Under the pieces are notes generated by a model. It did not search any database, had not been told where the DNA came from, and was given only the letters and a program-made list of their open reading frames with translations. Made by a program: the position numbers and the translations under genes. From Spongilla lacustris (Eukaryota; Porifera; Demospongiae; Spongillida; Spongillidae), in assembly GCA_949361645.1 (NCBI GenBank), contig OX442430.1, positions 1,597,856 to 1,661,855 on the forward strand: a DNA stretch of 64,000 bases, read 5' to 3'. This document shows positions 34,603 to 44,218 of this stretch, in pieces (position 1 is the stretch's first letter; every line of letters starts with the position of its first letter).

Positions 34603-36867
34603 GATCCCCCTTGCAACGTAAGCTAAACCACTTATTAATAATTTAGGTAGGTAATTCGTGAATAATACATCGTAGCATTCTAAGCAAAAGATAGGTTTCG
34701 CTTGGTTTCTAATCGTATCGCTGGTGTAAAAGTGGGGGGGCATGGTCCCCCACCTTCAAAAGGGGGAGGGGGGGGGGGGGGGGGGGCAGTTGCCCCCCCT
34801 GCCCCCCCATTTTCTACGCCATTGTATTTAAAGCACCCCCTCCCCCGTATGGCTCTGATAATAGCAATTGAGTTTTCAAGCAATACAGGCATGTGCAGAC
34901 ACAGGCTTAGTGAAATCATATCTCTATTTTCTCTGTATCCTCTCTCACTGGTGTCTAATATAATCCAACTCTAAAGGGAAATACTCGTCTGGTTACAGCA
35001 CTGGATTCATTCCAGCGACCCCACTTGGAATTTTAGAAATACTGAAAAGATGCCAAGTCAGCACATTTGGGCAGAACATCTGTGTTGTGGGAAGATCAAA
35101 GCACATAGGTGAGCAGGGGCGGATCCAGGATTTCGGGAAGGGGGGGGGGGGTCTAATAACTATATTCACAAGCGGGGGTGGGTACGGAGGGGGCGTGCCC
35201 TCTCCAGTGACAGCCAGGGGATCTGGGGGAACGCTGATAGTTCCCCAGCCGCTTTTCTTACTTTGGCGTTTATTTAGCATGAAAATACACATACTTTTGA
35301 CAGCGATATCAACTTAATATTGATAACTACCTAACGATTATTAAGTAGAAGCCTGCGTGGATAGCGATGAGGAAACTCTTCATTCACACTGCTCAGCAAT
35401 TAAATAGGTAACGCAAACCACATGGTGACGTATCTCATATTAGTATTATATACCTATTTGACAGTATTTATTTAACTACCTGTTTCCTGAGGAAAAGAAC
35501 CTGAGATCCCATCCAATTCACGTCTTTACTTCCTGCTCACACCATTTGATCGCGCGGTAATACTAACAGTAATAGACCTACTAAATTAACCACGCATGCA
35601 AAATTAATTTTGGTTACTTGGACTTGGAGGGTTTTGGCTTTAGACCCACCCTCAACCCTCTCTGAAAACATGAAACGCTAACTCGCGAATTCACTCGCGT
35701 TCTACTCGTTGAACGCTTCGTCTTCAATCATACGTAATTATTTATTCATAAGTTAATTTATTCATAACTGGTCGGGCCGAGGGGGGGGGGGGGGGGGGGA
35801 GAGGGGGGTCTTTAGACCCCTTAGATCCCCCCTGGATCCGCCACTGGGTGAGTGTGCATGGTTTCCAAGGATGCAACTGCCTGGCTGAATTGCCAATAAG
35901 CTCTTGACGACCCTCTCCTCTATCTAGGCTTTCCTCTGGCAACTCTCCTTCACAGTGACAAGAAGTACTCTGAGTTGTGTGGGGATGCCACAGTCACTAT
36001 GTGTCACAGGTACACTCCTTCTGGCCAGCTAGTGACGATGGTGAGGCATGCTGACATCGTCATATCAGCCACAGGTGTGAAAGGGGGGCAAGGAATGGCT
36101 TAAGCTATGGAAGGCAATATGGAGCACCTAGTAACAAGTACAAAATGCTAAAAATGCATCATTTAAAAAAGAATCACCTCAAAATAAAGCATACATGTAC
36201 ATGTACATAGATCTATGTAGGAATGATTTCCGGAAGATGTGTGGATGTTCATGGTGTTCAATTCAGTAGCATGTTCCCCCCCCCCCCCCCCCCCCCCCCC
36301 CCTTTCATCATCACAGGTGTGACTGGCTTGATCAAAGGTGATATGGTGAAGCAGGGAGCAGTTGTCATTGATGTTGGTAAGGCACACTTACTGCATGAAT
36401 CATAATAATTATGCACAATAAATGTATTTTACTGGTTAAAAAAATCTTATCACTTATATTTAAGAAATTACTTTAGTTCCAGTAACTTTTTATAATCTTG
36501 TTTTTGTCATGTATTTAGCAAAATTACAGTTAAGTGAACTAGTTGTTTTCATAGGTCGTTTTCTTTCCAAAACGACCTATGAAATGAGTTGCCATAACTT
36601 TATATATGACAATAACAAGATTAATAAAAAGGAGTTGTTACTGGAACTACAGTTAATGCTACTCCTGATTCGTACAATTATTGCCTAGGTCTGACAAAGG
36701 TGACAATGCCAAATGGCAAATCTAGGTTGATGGGAGATGTGGACTTCGAAAGTGTGTCCCAAGTGGCAGGCATTCTCACTCCTGTCCCAGGAGGGGTTGG
36801 TCCAATGACTGTGGCCATGTTGATGAAGAACACGCTGCAAGCTGCTCAGAACAAGTATGCATCCTGA
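32771..36867 (+). CDS. MTHFD2: Mitochondrial methylenetetrahydrofolate dehydrogenase/cyclohydrolase, seven exons
   Basis: Exons: 32771-32926, 33013-33163, 34092-34283, 34977-35108, 35928-36074, 36317-36376 and 36689-36867. All introns are GT-AG; the first is phase 0 and the other five phase 1. The spliced product is 338 residues (vertebrate MTHFD2 about 350). An Arg/Ser/Leu-rich N-terminus without acidic residues for about 30 positions fits a mitochondrial presequence. Conserved blocks in order: [19 protein letters not shown] with the catalytic Tyr and Lys, [24 protein letters not shown], the Rossmann [35 protein letters not shown] and [19 protein letters not shown]. It oxidises 5,10-methylene-THF and hydrolyses the methenyl product in one-carbon metabolism. 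MTHFD2L cannot be separated from MTHFD2 here. The introns host several transposon remnants. Confidence 0.95.
33338..33474. mobile_element. G-rich MITE-like insertion in MTHFD2 intron 2
   Basis: ATGGGCG near the left end and CGCCCAT near the right end bracket (GGGT)n, a poly-G tract and the core TTCGGCCGATTCAA (33388-33401). The same core occurs in the elements at 27973 and 61687. No clear target duplication. Confidence 0.5.
34531..34824. mobile_element. G-rich MITE in MTHFD2 intron 3, 5-bp TSD
   Basis: Starts CAGCGGCGTAGGAA and ends TTCTACGCCATTG, imperfect inverted termini. TATTT flanks both sides (34526-34530 and 34825-34829). Contains a poly-G run of about 40 and a second G run. Lies about 150 bp before exon 4. 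Non-coding, hAT5-like by TIR and TSD length. Confidence 0.7.
35114..35846. mobile_element. G-rich hAT-like element in MTHFD2 intron 4, duplicating the splice donor
   Basis: Left end CAGGGGCGGATCCAGG, right end CCTGGATCCGCCACTG. Flanked by GGTGAG at 35108-35113 and 35847-35852. The first G of the left hexamer is the last base of exon 4 and GTGAG is the splice donor, so insertion duplicated the donor. About 730 bp with several G runs; no transposase ORF. Confidence 0.85.
36276..36302 (+). repeat. Poly-C tract at MTHFD2 exon 6 acceptor
   Basis: 27 consecutive C ending 14 bp before the exon, followed by TTTCATCATCACAG. It forms the polypyrimidine tract of the intron 5 acceptor, and its length is likely to vary between individuals. 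Confidence 0.85.
36475..36650. mobile_element. Foldback sequence in MTHFD2 intron 6
   Basis: Outer arms AGTTCCAGTAAC and GTTACTGGAACT, continuing TATAATCTTGTTTTTGTCAT versus ATGACAATAACAAGATTA; an inner hairpin TTTCATAGGTCGTTTT and AAAACGACCTATGAAA (36552-36589). It fills more than half of a 312-bp intron. Probably a MITE. Confidence 0.7.
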
Positions 36868-36954
36868 AAGTGATGCTTTCTGGTGGTTCACACCCTATTA
36901 TATGGGTTCCTTCTCCCTATCCCCACATGTGACATTTCATTTCTTTTTTTACCA

Positions 36955-37508
36955 CCTTTCTGTATCTTCTTCCTCCATACTACACCCCTCCATACCCCTC
37001 CCCTCCATACCCCTCCCTCCATACCCCTCCCCTCCATACCCCTCCCTCCATACCCTCCCCTGTATACCCCTCCCCTCCATACCCTCCCCTCCATACCCTC
37101 CCCTCCATACCCCTCCCTCCATACCCCTCCCTCCCTACCCCTCCCCTCCATACCCCTCCCCTCTATACCTTCCCCCTCCATACCCTTCCCTCCATACCCT
37201 CCCTCCATACCCCTCCCTCCATACTACACCCCTCCATACCCCTCCCTCCATACTCCTCCCTCCATACCCCTTCCCTCCATACCCCTCCCTCCATACCCTC
37301 CCCTCTATACCCCTCCCCTCTATACCCCTCCCCTCTATACCCCTCCCCTCCATACCCCTCCCTCCATACCCTCCCCTCCATACCCCTCCCTCCATACCCT
37401 CCCCTCAATACCTTCCCCTCTATACCCTCCCCTCCATACCACTCTCCTCCATACCCCTCCCTCCATACCTCCCCTCCATACCCTCCCCTCTATACCTTCC
37501 CCCTCCAC
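36955..37508 (+). repeat. C/T/A-rich minisatellite after MTHFD2
   Basis: About 45 units of CCCCTCCCTCCATA and shorter variants such as CCCTCCCCTCCATA and CCCCTCTATA. It begins about 90 bp after the MTHFD2 stop codon, so it probably lies in or at the edge of the 3' UTR. Pro/Ser/Tyr ORFs are artefacts. Confidence 0.9.
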
Positions 37509-37659
37509 TCCTCCCTTTTCCTTCCTTTGCTCAGTTGTTTTCTTTTTATTTATTTATTTTAAATGCTATCATTTCCTTTGATGCATCACACATGCATTAA
37601 TTAAAAACACACTGCCACAGTATTTTCTATTGTATTGTATTATTATATTAGTGTATTAG

Positions 37660-38015
37660 TGATAAACCTGCAGCCATTGATGTGTCCATTACTTCTCCAC
37701 TTAAATCAAGCCTTTTGTCTGAAACGGGTGTGGTTGCATGTGCAGCAGCTAGACAGACAGAGGAGAGAAAACACACATGTAATGATCCTATCTGCTTCGA
37801 ACTGGGTTGGAGTGTATTCCACTAGTGGTGGAGACATTTGGTGCATGGGGAAGAACAACAGGCCAGTTTTTTGCACAACTAGCAGTACGACTTGTGGCAT
37901 AAGGAAATTCCACAAAGGCTACCATGCTAATTTCCATCTATGGCAGATTGAGTCTCTTTTTAGTTCGAGCCAATGCCAGTGCGTTCCTCGCAATTGTGCA
38001 TGGTCATTTGTAATA
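37660..38015 (+). pseudogene. Non-LTR element C-terminal fragment
   Basis: Plus-strand pieces PAAIDVSITSPLKSSLLSE, VVACAAARQTEERK, NDPICFELGW and IYGRLSLFLVRANASA match the nuclease-like domain and C-terminus of the element at 29855-31567. Frameshifts lie between them. Inserted downstream of MTHFD2 in the same orientation. Confidence 0.65.
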
Positions 38016-38483
38016 ATGTGTATTTGTATACTATAATTATATTAAATAAAAATTATTGTATGAATGATTAAAATAAAAAAATATATATAGGGGGAAAAAA
38101 TGTTTGATCATGTGGCTATAAAATTCACCCTTCTGCCATCATAGGTGGACCCAGTCAGCTCAGCAGTAATTATAGAGTGTTATATTTCATGATTGGGTAT
38201 CCATCGCATAGGCTATGTTATAAACTTCAGGTGAACTAATATTATCATTTACCATATAAAAAAAAAAAAAATGAAACAAAAAAAAGTGAAACATGTGAAA
38301 TGTTAAGTGATCATGAAATGCAAATGAAAAAAGAAAGGACCTTACCAAAGACTGAGCAACTAAGCAGACAAACGTGCATATGCACATTCACAAAAGTATT
38401 ATCCTTATATTGTCTTTTCACATGAAGTCTGCACCATAATCTATGCCAGTCATAGTTCTCTATTTAATCAAGTTCTGCTTCAG

Positions 38484-38653
38484 GTTGTTTCTCTAAGCCT
38501 CTGCCAGATGACCTTCTTATTGAAGGTAAGCATGTTTGTACAAATTGTTTTGTTTTGCATCTTCTTTTAACCACAGATTCAGAAGAAAGAGTAAAAACCA
38601 AGCATCCTCTTGGGCAAACAGGTGTTGATAATAAAATTAGATTTAGTGATTAA
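38484..38653 (+). CDS. Possible last two exons of an unidentified gene
   Basis: A 42-bp segment (38484-38525) bordered by TTCAG and GTAAGC, then a second (38577-38653) after TTTTAACCACAG ending in TAA. Spliced, they read CFSKPLPDDLLIEDSEERVK and end VDNKIRFSD. The donor and acceptor are good and the junction is phase 1. I do not recognise the protein and could not find upstream exons among the repeats at 37-38.4 kb, so this may be chance. Confidence 0.3.
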
Positions 38654-39607
38654 CCATTAATCCAATTATATCTATTCTGTAATATTTTGAAGCCCTTGCA
38701 AAGTTTGTGGTCCCTTAAAATTGATTGTTGTGTACAATTCTGAATGTTGGCTGCCAACATTCAGTTTGAAAACGTGTTGCTCCAGTGTTGCTTGAAGAAA
38801 ATTGACGAACAAAGGCAACAAAGCTAATATGAGATTACCACCACGTTAGTATAGAATACTTATTCGCAGATTACATGTATCATTATCACCGCATCCATGA
38901 GAAATTTAGTCCATTTTGGGGCAAACTGAAAAATGATAATTCAGTCCCTCTAGACAGAATTGTTGGTTTTGAGTGTAAATTTCACTACATGTACCATTAT
39001 GAGGCATATTCCATTTTTTTGTATCTCAAATAGACATACCATTGGCTCAAAACGTCATTGCATAGTCAGTGAGTGCATGGTTCTAGCTTTATCGCCGGGC
39101 GAGGTACAGACTTTTGTAAAGAATATATATTCCATCTAGAGCATTACAAAAATTGCGTAAAAACTGTATGAAACGTCGTGAAAATGGTTTGAAATTGAGG
39201 CTCTAACTTAAATAAACTCCCAAGGTAGGAGTGATGTGCAGTGCAAGGTAATGAAAAGAGAGAAAGGCATTACCGCAAGTGAATTTTTGCGTGAGCAGAC
39301 TTCAAGAATCTTTCTTCCTGTCTTACTGAATACCAAGACTGTATCCAGGCAGGTACAGACTGGATTTTTGGGTAAAACTTGCAAAACTTGCCTCCGCTGG
39401 CAGTTTAGATGGGCGGACCACGCCCCCTGCCTACCGCGAGTGTCTTGTAACTTACTGCTAAAAATGAGTGCAATAGAAACTTTGGCTTGTTTGAAAAAGG
39501 AATTTATGCACCCTCCTATAGCTGTGTAATGAATGTTTAATGCAATTTTGATTCTGTAATACACAAGGTGGTGCGAAACATGACCCCGAAAAAAGTGTAC
39601 CCGAGCG
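38654..39607. other. No gene recognised
   Basis: Contains ACCGCATCCATGAGAA near 38889, whose reverse complement recurs near 39790, suggesting an inverted repeat around this stretch. ORFs at 39208-39564 overlap on both strands without recognisable domains. Confidence 0.4.
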
Positions 39608-41062
39608 CATTTACCACATCAAAAACTATGTACTGGTTCGACCTCTTCATGCAATAGGGAGTCGTCTATAAAAACACCATGCCAAAAGAAGTATAAATTA
39701 CTCTTGAAAAATGGGCGAGCTTTCTGATCATACATGTACATTTTTCAAATCTAAACAACGATAGGAGGTACCCCAAAATTTCCCCGCTTTTCTCATGGAT
39801 GCGGTGGTGTTACAAAAAACCACGTTGCTTGAATAAAATCAAAAACAAAACAAACTACATGTATTCGCCTATGTGCTTTACTTTTTGCAGTAATGAATGA
39901 GCATCAGCTAATAACACAGAATACATCAAAGTCACAATGGCATAGGAACGCAAGTGCTGTTTCATCTTCAACGATCGTGAGGGAATTATCATGATACTTA
40001 ACTATTTTAATACCAAACTCTAGGTTTTATGTGCTTCGTGCAGAGTTTTTCACTAACCCTGACACGTGCAAGTTCAAAGCTTTCCTCACAAATATCTATT
40101 CCACCTGCTTCTCATTGCCAAGTAGGTATTACAACCACATTTCTGCATACAAGCTAGTGATTCCCCTGTACGCGTAATAAATTATGCTTGATGAACCGCT
40201 CATTCATATGAATGCCGACATTCTACACATTCTACACAATATCATTAAGCGTGGGGATGTTTCTCTCTTTCGTGCACGTGATGGAAGAGTGTGTTTATTT
40301 TACTTGGTTGGTGCATGTGCACACACAAGCTTACACTTGAGTCACGTGACACGAGGCTTCACTATAGGAAATGTGCACCCAGATTTGTTGGCAATTGGGT
40401 CTTACTCAGTTTTTTAGGGTTAGGATTTATTACCCGACACACTAGCAATACAAACAATGTAGGCGGTATAAATACATGTCTACAAGGAATATAATCATAA
40501 TCCAATTAAAGCCCACCATTTTGATCAAACGTTCACTTATGCATTTCCTGATTATTACTGAGAAGTTGTCAATACTGTCATGTGCAGTCGCTTGTGCAAT
40601 CAGTTGTACATAAATAACATGGACCCACCATGTTCCCACTAATGTCAAAAGATGAAGACAGGCAAAGTAGTTTGTACTCTCATCCACACTGTGTACCAAG
40701 CTTTTCTTGACCACAAGTAAGATAAGGGGAGGATATGAAGTAAGGAGGTTTTAAGTAAGGTAAATTCTAGTCTAGCAGCCTTGCCATTTGTGCCACTTGC
40801 ACAAGTAACCATTTGTTATGTTCAACTCATATTATCACTGATGTGCCGGACTTCCTGTAGCCTGCAATTAGTAGTAAGCCAAACCACATAATGGTGTCCA
40901 AATTGTGTAAAAATGGCAATATTCAAAGAAAAGACAAATGTGTGTACAAAATCTGTACATTCTGTTTAGATTTCCCTGTGTGAATATAGTATATAACCCG
41001 GGTTACACAACCAGACAGCCGGTTACGCAACGGGACAGCCGGTTGTTTAACTGGACAACTAT
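39608..41062 (+). repeat. X block, copy 1 (left part)
   Basis: Begins at ATTTACCACATCAAAAACTATG and is collinear with about 49008-50490 and 60014-61475. Lacks the CAGGGTT foldback found in the other two at the GATCGTGA position. A minus-strand 90-codon ORF (40442-40714) stays open in all three copies, but differences between them are largely amino-acid changing, so coding is doubtful. After 41062 this copy departs from the others. Confidence 0.75.
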
Positions 41063-41130
41063 TACCTAATGCATTGAAACGGGACAGCCAGTTACATAAC
41101 CGGACAGCCAGTTACACAATCGGCATCACC
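40985..41130 (+). repeat. Degenerate GGACAGCCGGTTA repeat
   Basis: At least five spaced copies of GGACAGCCRGTTAC or ACAACCRGACAGCC at irregular 18-45 bp intervals. Copies 2 and 3 of the X block keep only one or two, so the array is expanded in copy 1. Confidence 0.6.
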
Positions 41131-41924
41131 GGCAATGTTGGGCACCGTTTTGAGTTGAGTGTAATTTATTTGCAAGTTCATATAGTATGGACACTGACTA
41201 TAGATATTTATTTTAACGCACTAATGTCAGTAAAACGATATTACGTCACCAAAAACCGAATCAAAATAAATACACTAAGAAAATACATATCAGTGTATCA
41301 ATTCCAATGTCATCAAGCCAAAAGTAAAAAAAATCAAGGGAACCCACAGGAAGGGGCTAGAAATTTTGAAAAAATCGTGACAATTTGTACCATGTCCTAT
41401 ATCTTATAGAACTTGTCGGGCAAATCATCAAATGCATAAGATTGAAGCAGAACATACGATTTTCTTGAGTTTTCCATACAATCTCCTATACTGCCCATAT
41501 GCGGTTAGTTGTACATACCGCTAATTCCCGTGACCGCACATTTCTCCATATGAATGTCAGTAAAACGATATATACGTCACCAAAAACCGAATCAAGATAA
41601 ATACACTAAGAAACAGCTATAGATTTCTGGAAATAAGTGACGTGAGAGCGTAATACGTTGCATCTCCTAGAAACCACGCACTAACAACATCAGTCTTCCA
41701 AAGGACTGCCCGACTAGACACTTCCACACAATCACAACCTTCAAAGGTGCTGATTGTGTTTAAAAAGAGCTGGTGCACTGTTGTCGGGTTTCGAAGATGT
41801 GACTTCATCGCAGTATGATTGTTATGGAGAAGCTGGTACCACTGACAAGCAGATTGTTATACTTATGGAGAAGCTGGCAAGCAGCTCGCGAGATCGGTCG
41901 ATAATAAGTAGCATGGATTCCCGC

Positions 41925-42243
41925 TGCTGTCAACTGAAGGCGACGAAGCAATTTGTACTCTCGTCCACCTGCTGTACCAGTGAACTACAAGGCCCGCTTT
42001 TCTCCCCTTCTGTTAGGTATGGCTCAATCCACAACCATCACTTACATTCATTGGGGACGAGGTAGTTGAGTTGACAGAGACTGAGTGATTTAGTTCCTTC
42101 AACATCAGAAACATTTCTGGCTTGTTTTTAAGTTCGAATTGAATCTGATACATGTTGAATATGCAGACGATGACGACTGACGCGAACAAATCGTCCGGAC
42201 AGTTGGCTTAGCAGTCTGACCTCGTTGGTGACAGGAGCGGGGT
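41925..42243 (-). pseudogene. FGF-like pseudogene, inverted
   Basis: Reverse-strand relic of the FGF-like family. Reading with gene C (53958-54500), the match covers C positions about 54031-54436, missing the signal-peptide region and the last codons. Several internal deletions break the frame, including the VFIMYLKNSQV segment and the stretch around the ALVVDYPS region. It stands head-to-head with intact gene B, separated by about 750 bp. Confidence 0.75.
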
Positions 42244-42349
42244 GCACTATACTGTCAAGAGTACAGCGGTAGTGAGGTGGATGAGGAACATTTCAAATGT
42301 CACTTCAGCGTTTTGTTGACTTCAACTGTTTGAATGCCGATTGCATCCA

Positions 42350-42720
42350 CATGATGCTATATAGCCATGCTGGGCGTTACGATTGGGCTATTAAGGAGAA
42401 GTACTCAGCCCACACCACTTATCTATTTACTGCCGTCCAAGTGAGGCCTAAACGGATCTTTCGACGGGATGCGGTTAACTATACTTCAAACAGATTAGTT
42501 TATTGTGTACACAGGAGGAGGAGTGGTCAGGTATGCTATACAGCAGTGTACAATTCTTTGTTTGGTATGAGTGATTAGCGTGTTGATTAGAGGTGAGGTA
42601 ATGTGTTTTCTTATCTCCCTTAATGTGAGGTAATGTGTTTTCTTATCTATATACACAAATGATAGATGATCGCATTTCGAGTTACATCAACGTACATGTA
42701 TACGTATCAGCTTTCCGGTA
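42350..42720 (+). repeat. X block, copy 1 (right part)
   Basis: From TATAGCCATGCTGGGCGTTACG to TCAGCTTTCCGGTATAAATGTG, collinear with about 50768-50942 plus 52137-52308 and with about 62238-62580. It shows the undisturbed site CTATACAGCAGTGTAC into which the element at 50948 inserted in copy 2. Confidence 0.75.
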
Positions 42721-42767
42721 TAAATGTGATACATACAAATATCCGTTTGTGTGCTTCGAATAGCTGA

Positions 42768-43001
42768 TGGTATAATTGAGAATCCCTAACATTGCATCCC
42801 GTGCAAGTCAGGCCAGTTATGGTCTCGATTACGATTGCTAAAACAATAAACAGCGTAAACATGGCAACGCTCCTTAGAAGTTCATCAGTTTACAGCCTGC
42901 CCAACTAGAAATTGCCGGGGTATATATAAACACCGATAGCTTGGCATCAACGTCATAAATCAGCGGCAAAATTGACAGCATTAGAAAGGTCATATATAGC
43001 T
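42768..43001 (+). promoter_or_regulatory. Promoter of FGF-like gene B
   Basis: A roughly 230-bp block, nearly identical upstream of genes C and D. It holds GCTGATGG, GGCAACGCTCCTTAG, AGTTCATCAGTTTACAG, a TATATATAAA box at 42921-42930 (81 bp before the ATG) and ATCAACGTCATAAATC with an ACGTCA half-site. Confidence 0.65.
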
Positions 43002-43538
43002 ATGAATAAACTCCTTATCTCTCTCGTGATCGTTGTAGCATGTCTTCTGAACGTTGTCCGTTCCACTCCTCTGCCTCCTGTCGACGGTACCAATGAAGTC
43101 ATACTGTACAGTCGACTGTCTGGACGATTTGTTCAAGTCGCCGACAACGGTGCCATCACAGCTACTAATCGAAACCAAAAGTCTTCATCAGTATTCATCA
43201 TGTACTTGAAGAACTCTCAGGTTCAATTCGAACTTAAAAACAAGCCAGGAATGTTTCTGCTGTTGAAGGAACTAAACCATTCCATTGCTGAAAATAACAC
43301 CTCCCAAACGAATGTAACTACCATCAGTCATGAATACGCTCTAGTCGTGGACTATCCTTCTGAGTCATACCTGGCTGAATGGGAGAATAGCGGGCCCTGT
43401 GGTGCACTAGTTCAGATGATGGACGAGAATACCAACTGCTTCATCGCCTTTGACAGTAGCGGGAAAGTAGCAGGTCCATGCAATTTGTCAGCAAACGATC
43501 CCGCAAGCTGCATTAGCACCATTAGAGTTTACTCCTAA
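43002..43538 (+). CDS. Secreted FGF-like protein, copy B
   Basis: Single-exon ORF of 178 residues. I chose the ATG at 43002 (MNKLL...) over the longer open frame because it starts the signal peptide and is conserved in C and D. Signal peptide MNKLLISLVIVVACLLNVVRS, then TPLPP. Mature protein: ILYSRLSGRFVQVADNG, SVFIMYLKNSQVQFELK, KPGMFLLLKEL, a glycosylation-rich loop (NHS, NNT, NVT), YALVVDYPSESYLAEW, GPCGALVQ and CFIAFDSSGKVAGPC. The GRFVQV, GMFLLLKE and CFIAFDSSGK blocks occupy the places of the FGF GxxLxI, YLAMxxxG and YVALNxxG strands. Four Cys follow the third strand group. The classical FGF C-x-[FLM]-x-E-x6-Y signature is not exact, so this is FGF-like rather than proven FGF. Confidence 0.8.
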   Translation: MNKLLISLVIVVACLLNVVRSTPLPPVDGTNEVILYSRLSGRFVQVADNGAITATNRNQKSSSVFIMYLKNSQVQFELKNKPGMFLLLKELNHSIAENNTSQTNVTTISHEYALVVDYPSESYLAEWENSGPCGALVQMMDENTNCFIAFDSSGKVAGPCNLSANDPASCISTIRVYS

Positions 43539-44218
43539 CAATCATGCGCCAGTCGGACGTTTAGAAGTGTCAGCTAGCAACAAGGAGAAGTACGCTGGCG
43601 TGCACAGCTTCTGGCTGAAGGAATATTGACTTTTGAATATGTGTACTTTAATTACTTACTGTACATGTACATGTATATATCGATCGGCTGTTTATATACA
43701 GAACATGAGTTGGGCAATTTAAGTCGCTTATACGATCGCTCTGTTGTCAGTGCTATGTACTGGCTATGGACCGATGCATGCAGTGCATTCCATGCAGGCC
43801 GCATGCATATTAACGTTTTACTACAAATTTCCTGCATGCAGATATGTGCATGAAATTTGTATGTACAGGTTACATGCAGTTCCTGCAGCTCAATTCTGAA
43901 TTGAGGCAAATGCACACATGTTATATGTAAACCAGTCTACGCTATATACATTTGAGTCATACAGTCAGTGATAGGCCGGCCAGCTAGCACAAACTTCAAG
44001 TATTTCTATTCACCATCAGTGGCATCACGTCTCAATTGGAGTTGTCAATACAAGTAGCTGTAGGATGCGTGCCACAACTAAGATTTACTACGGCAAAAGC
44101 AACATGGCTATATTGCCACCACAATCCCTAACTTCATTCCATCTGTCCATTGCATGTATTTTACTATGCATGTATGCAGCCACTTCATTGTTGTTGTAGA
44201 GATGCAATGCAATGGTAA
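43539..44218 (+). repeat. 3' flank of gene B, duplicated sequence
   Basis: Contains AGAAGTGTCAGCTAGCAACAAGG and CTTCTGGCTGAAGG, found in inverted orientation after gene C (53241-53957) and near 48070-48430. Non-coding. Confidence 0.7.

Noticed and set aside
36857..37600. Pro/Tyr/Leu-rich ORFs after MTHFD2
   Set aside because: Arise from the CCCCTCCCTCCATA minisatellite.
40442..40714. 90-residue minus-strand protein conserved in three X copies (also 49877-50149 and 60861-61118)
   Set aside because: The frame stays open, but most differences change amino acids and no family is recognised; likely kept open by recent duplication.
42297..42578. 93-residue ORF next to gene B
   Set aside because: The corresponding parts of X copies 2 and 3 contain stops and frameshifts.
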